Origin: Candidatus Aminicenantota bacterium | GTDB taxonomy: Bacteria > Acidobacteriota > Aminicenantia > Aminicenantales > Aminicenantaceae | DNA length: 32,994 bases | Assembly: GCA_011772475.1 (NCBI GenBank) | Contig: WVZK01000092.1 | Coordinates: forward strand, 1-32,994 | Reading direction: 5' to 3' | In this document: piece after piece, positions 30,087 to 32,994 of the stretch | Position numbering within the stretch: the stretch's first letter is position 1 | Layout of the letters: each line of letters opens with the position of its first letter | Translations under genes and position numbers: made by a program | The notes under the pieces: generated by a model | Seen by the model: only the letters and a program-made list of their open reading frames with translations | The model's database searches: none | What the model was told of the DNA's origin: nothing

Positions 30087-31628
30087 ATGAAACGCACCCT
30101 TGTTCTTCTCTTCACACTGGTTGTGTTCGCCTCGCTGGTCACAGCTGCTGAGATTAAGCTCGACGTCACGGAGCATGTGCTTTCCAACGGGATGAAAATC
30201 CTGATGATCAAAAAGTCTGGTGTTCCGCGTATCGTCTGCCACATCTATTATAAGGTCGGCTCGATCAACGAGCGTCCGGGCATCACTGGCCTTGCTCATC
30301 TACATGAACATATGATGTTCAAGGGAACCAAAATGATGGGTGTCACAGACTACGAAAAAGACGACGCCATCAACAAGAAAATCGATGAGCTAATCAATAA
30401 GATCTACCGGGAGAAATTCTGGAAGGCAGATGGCGGTGACAAGGAAAAGATCGCCCAGTGGCAGAAGGAATACGAAGAACTGACCAAAGCCGAGAAGCAA
30501 TATATCATCAAGGACGACCTCTGGGAGCTGTACATGAAGAACGGAGGCACAGGTCTAAATGCTTCCACAGGAAATGAGACCACAGGATATTACGTGACAC
30601 TCCCCTCCAATAAAGTCGAGCTCCAGATGCTCCTCGAATCAGACCGGATGATGAACGCTTATTTCCGGGAATTCTACTCTGAAAAGGACGTTGTCATGGA
30701 GGAGCGCCGCCTGGGCGAGAACAGACCTGGTTTCTTATTCAGCGAGCAGGTCGACGCCGCTTTCTACGCTGCCTCACCCTATCACTGGAGCGTCATAGGC
30801 TGGATGGAAGACCTGCAAAAAGTCACCAAAGCCGATCTCATCAATTTCAACAAAAGCTTTTATGTGCCCAATAATGCTGTTGCCATCTATGTTGGTGACC
30901 TCGAACCCCAGAAGATCATCCAGATGGCCAAGAAATATTTCGGCCGCATCCCGAAGGCACCGGACGTGGAACCTATCAGGACGTCGGAGCCTCCGCAGTA
31001 CTCTGAAAAAAGGATGTATGGCGAAGGTCCTGCACCGACCAGCCTTCGGATGATGTTTCACACACCGCAGCAAGGTCATCCTGACGTAGCTGCGCTCTCA
31101 GTCCTGGCCGACGTACTCGGTTCAGGTGGAGGCGGCGGACGAGGACGTTTCCGTAGACGAGAAGGTGGTGGAACCGGACGACTTTATAAAATCCTTGTCC
31201 AGGAAAAACAAATTGCTGTCAGCGTCTCTGCTCGCAGCCGACCACAATGGTATGTTGGTGCCTTTCAGTTTAACGCCACACCGCGCTTTGACAAGAATAT
31301 CAAGCCAGAAGACCTGGAAAAAGAAATCTGGGCAGAGGTCGAAAAAATCAAAAAAGAAGGTGTGACTCCCCAAGAGATACAGAAGGCCAAGAACCGCTTC
31401 GAAGCTTCGTTCATCAGAAGCCTGGCAAGTTCGAGGGGCCTTGCTAGGAGAGTTGGTGCAGCCGAACTCCACCGAGGCTGGCGCTCGATCCTCACCGACT
31501 TGGAAGATATGAAGAACGTTAACAACGACGATATCAAACGCGTGACCGCAAAGTATTTTGTCAAAGACAACAGTCTTACAGCCATTTACCGGCGGAAAAT
31601 GAGTCGCCAGACAAGGAGGACGAGATGA
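30087..31628 (+). CDS. Secreted M16-family zinc metallopeptidase (active subunit)
   Basis: 513 residues with a Sec signal peptide (MKRTLVLLFTLVVFASLVTA-A). The inverted zinc motif HxxEH is HLHEH (H71, E74, H75), and the distal Glu is in DVVMEERR (about 205). Between them is a helical insert of about 60 residues (KKIDELINKIYREKFW... IIKDDLWELY), after which the normal NASTGNETTGYY resumes. The C-terminal half has a Gly/Arg-rich insert (GSGGGGGRGRFRRREGGG, about 345-363) where relatives have only a short loop before RLYKILVQEKQ. AAAGGAGG lies seven bases before the ATG. It overlaps the next M16 gene (ATGA), and the pair would form a periplasmic heterodimer. GC and codon use are visibly higher than elsewhere in the window. 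Confidence 0.92.
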   Translation: MKRTLVLLFTLVVFASLVTAAEIKLDVTEHVLSNGMKILMIKKSGVPRIVCHIYYKVGSINERPGITGLAHLHEHMMFKGTKMMGVTDYEKDDAINKKIDELINKIYREKFWKADGGDKEKIAQWQKEYEELTKAEKQYIIKDDLWELYMKNGGTGLNASTGNETTGYYVTLPSNKVELQMLLESDRMMNAYFREFYSEKDVVMEERRLGENRPGFLFSEQVDAAFYAASPYHWSVIGWMEDLQKVTKADLINFNKSFYVPNNAVAIYVGDLEPQKIIQMAKKYFGRIPKAPDVEPIRTSEPPQYSEKRMYGEGPAPTSLRMMFHTPQQGHPDVAALSVLADVLGSGGGGGRGRFRRREGGGTGRLYKILVQEKQIAVSVSARSRPQWYVGAFQFNATPRFDKNIKPEDLEKEIWAEVEKIKKEGVTPQEIQKAKNRFEASFIRSLASSRGLARRVGAAELHRGWRSILTDLEDMKNVNNDDIKRVTAKYFVKDNSLTAIYRRKMSRQTRRTR

Positions 31629-32994
31629 AAAAAACGCTAACCATACTTTTTGCCATCTGCTTTTTATGCATTTCTGCAGGACTTACTCAAGTCCAGAAGC
31701 CATCAGACCTGGAATTTCCTCCTCTTAAATATGATCCCCCTAAGCCCAAAGATTTCCGTACTGAGTTCTCCAACGGTTTGCGCGGATACGTCCAAGAAGA
31801 TCACAGCTTGCCACTAATCAACATATCCGCGATCATCAATTTTGGTGGCCTTTATGTTCCCAAAGACAAGAAGGGCCTCAGCTCAGTCATGAATGAGACA
31901 ATGATTGAGGGCGGGACCAAGACCAAGGAAGGAACGGTCATCAAAGAAAGAATAGAATTCCTCGGGGGCTCGCTGAGCTTCAGAGCCGAAGAGCGGACCT
32001 CAACACTATCCCTCTCGATCTTGAGTAAAGACTTAGATGAAGGCCTCGACCTGTTTTTCGACGTTCTGATGAATCCTGAATTCAGGGAAGCTCCACTAAA
32101 TCTGGCAAAGGTCCGGCTCATCCAGGGACTTAGGCGGGCTAATGACCAAGCGGATAGAATACTGAGGCGCGAATACGAGCGTCTGATCTATGGGGATCAC
32201 CCTTTGACATGGCAGCCTAACAAGAATACGTATGAAAGCATTGCCGGAACGGACCTGCAGGCTGTGCATGCAAAGTATTTCTTCCCTAAAAACATCATCC
32301 TGACTGCAACAGGTGATTTTATTAAGTCCGAGCTCAAAGCAAAAATCAACAAGATCATTTCGAGCTGGAAGAATAAGAAACTTACAATCCCATCTTTCTC
32401 CAAGAAGTTCCCTCAGCCTGAGCCGGGCGTCTATTTCATCCAGAAGAAAATCAACCAGGGCTACATCAATCTCGGACATTTAGGAATAGAAAACACTAAT
32501 CCTGACTATTTCGCTGTTCAAGTCATGAACTTTGTCCTCGGAGGGGGAAGCTTCACGTCTCGCATAGTGTCCAAAGTCCGGTCAGATGAGGGCTTGGCTT
32601 ATAACACAGGAAGCCGGTTCAGGTACCACTGGGGATATCCGGGTACGTTCTCCGGTTACGTCCAGACTAAATCATCCACGGTTGGCTATGCGATCTCATT
32701 AATCATCAACGAGTTCAACCGCATCCGCAAGCAGCCTGTATCAGATGACGAAATAGAGACTGCAATCAACTACTACCTGGAAAGCTTTTCTAACTCTTTC
32801 GAATCGCCTCAAGCCACGATGTCCACCTTCGCCAGCCTCGAGATGACCGGCAGACCAATGGACTACTATGATACCTATCGAGATAAGATCAAAGCCGTAA
32901 CCAAAGCAAAGATCCAACAGGTCGCTAACAAATACATCCGTCCGGACGAGGCCGCCATCATGATCGTCGGGGACTTCGAGCCGTGCAACAAGGG
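31625..32994 (+). CDS. M16-family peptidase-like subunit without zinc motif (runs off window)
   Basis: Absent from the track because it has no stop in the window. It starts at ATG 31625, overlapping the previous stop, with AAGGAGG five bases upstream. A signal peptide opens it (MKKTLTILFAICFLCISAGL). At least 456 residues are visible. The HxxEH site is replaced by a GLSSVMNETMIEGGT segment, so it is not a zinc peptidase. The second half keeps the substrate-binding R/Y region (LGGGSFTSRIVSKVRSDEGL, then AYNTGSRF). This matches bacterial two-subunit M16 enzymes, in which one subunit supplies the zinc site and the other the Arg/Tyr pair. The reading ends at GDFEPCNK, near the expected C-terminus. 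Confidence 0.88.
   Translation, partial: MKKTLTILFAICFLCISAGLTQVQKPSDLEFPPLKYDPPKPKDFRTEFSNGLRGYVQEDHSLPLINISAIINFGGLYVPKDKKGLSSVMNETMIEGGTKTKEGTVIKERIEFLGGSLSFRAEERTSTLSLSILSKDLDEGLDLFFDVLMNPEFREAPLNLAKVRLIQGLRRANDQADRILRREYERLIYGDHPLTWQPNKNTYESIAGTDLQAVHAKYFFPKNIILTATGDFIKSELKAKINKIISSWKNKKLTIPSFSKKFPQPEPGVYFIQKKINQGYINLGHLGIENTNPDYFAVQVMNFVLGGGSFTSRIVSKVRSDEGLAYNTGSRFRYHWGYPGTFSGYVQTKSSTVGYAISLIINEFNRIRKQPVSDDEIETAINYYLESFSNSFESPQATMSTFASLEMTGRPMDYYDTYRDKIKAVTKAKIQQVANKYIRPDEAAIMIVGDFEPCNK

Noticed and set aside
30774-31585. Several overlapping ORFs of 63-116 codons within the first M16 gene
   Set aside because: They are shadows caused by the higher GC of this gene and have no independent signals.

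Overview
The window reads as chromosomal DNA of a free-living, Gram-negative-type bacterium of moderate to low GC. Signs of this are many Sec signal peptides, a lipoprotein, a two-gene M16 protease, TPR/NHL/PEGA surface proteins, and several Ser/Thr kinases with a SpoIIE-type phosphatase. The mix (DUF5107-TPR protein, NTT-HEAT fusions, secreted kinase-like proteins) would suit an uncultivated lineage such as Aminicenantes or a relative of Acidobacteriota. That placement is my inference, with low confidence. I see no tRNA, rRNA, CRISPR array or intact transposase gene.

Layout. (1) Bases 1-70 hold the truncated start of a Ser/Thr kinase on the minus strand, absent from the ORF track. (2) 412-3658 (+): NCS1 permease, DUF1177 protein and AroM-family protein, a probable small uptake and catabolism cluster. 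(3) 3753-3842: a repeat-rich stretch like a solo insertion-sequence end. (4) 11255 down to 3869 (-): a STAS anti-sigma antagonist, two tandem NTT-type nucleotide-transporter/HEAT fusions, and an FHA-GAF-PP2C phosphatase, interrupted by a MITE-like repeat. (5) A PilZ protein at 11581-11934 (-), behind a promoter and leader that resemble those of the kinase at the window start. (6) 12374-19086: a secreted PPP-type phosphatase overlapping a secreted kinase-like protein, a third NTT-type carrier (no HEAT part), a YjiK-like lipoprotein on the opposite strand, and two more secreted PI3/PI4- or FAM20-like kinases in tandem. (7) 27070 down to 19083 (-): membrane Ser/Thr kinase, SH3-PEGA-NHL protein, DUF5107-TPR protein and an RsbW-like serine kinase. 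(8) 27640-29792 (+): MutY translationally coupled to a DHH-like phosphoesterase. (9) 30087-32994 (+): an M16 peptidase pair of clearly higher GC, the second gene running off the window.

How the genes fit together. Most of the window concerns protein phosphorylation. Inside the cell are two Ser/Thr kinases, an FHA reader, a PP2C phosphatase, a STAS antagonist and an RsbW-like kinase; together these are the parts of a partner-switching pathway, though no sigma factor is visible. Outside the cytoplasm, the sequence predicts three signal-peptide-bearing kinase-fold proteins and one signal-peptide-bearing PPP phosphatase, with ATP/ADP-carrier-like proteins beside them. The most interesting hypothesis is an extracytoplasmic phosphorylation system, possibly fed with nucleotide by an NTT-type carrier. 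Intergenic DNA carries a dispersed inverted-repeat family (5610-5824, 17038-17254, 27402-27466), one copy of which appears to supply a promoter -35 box.
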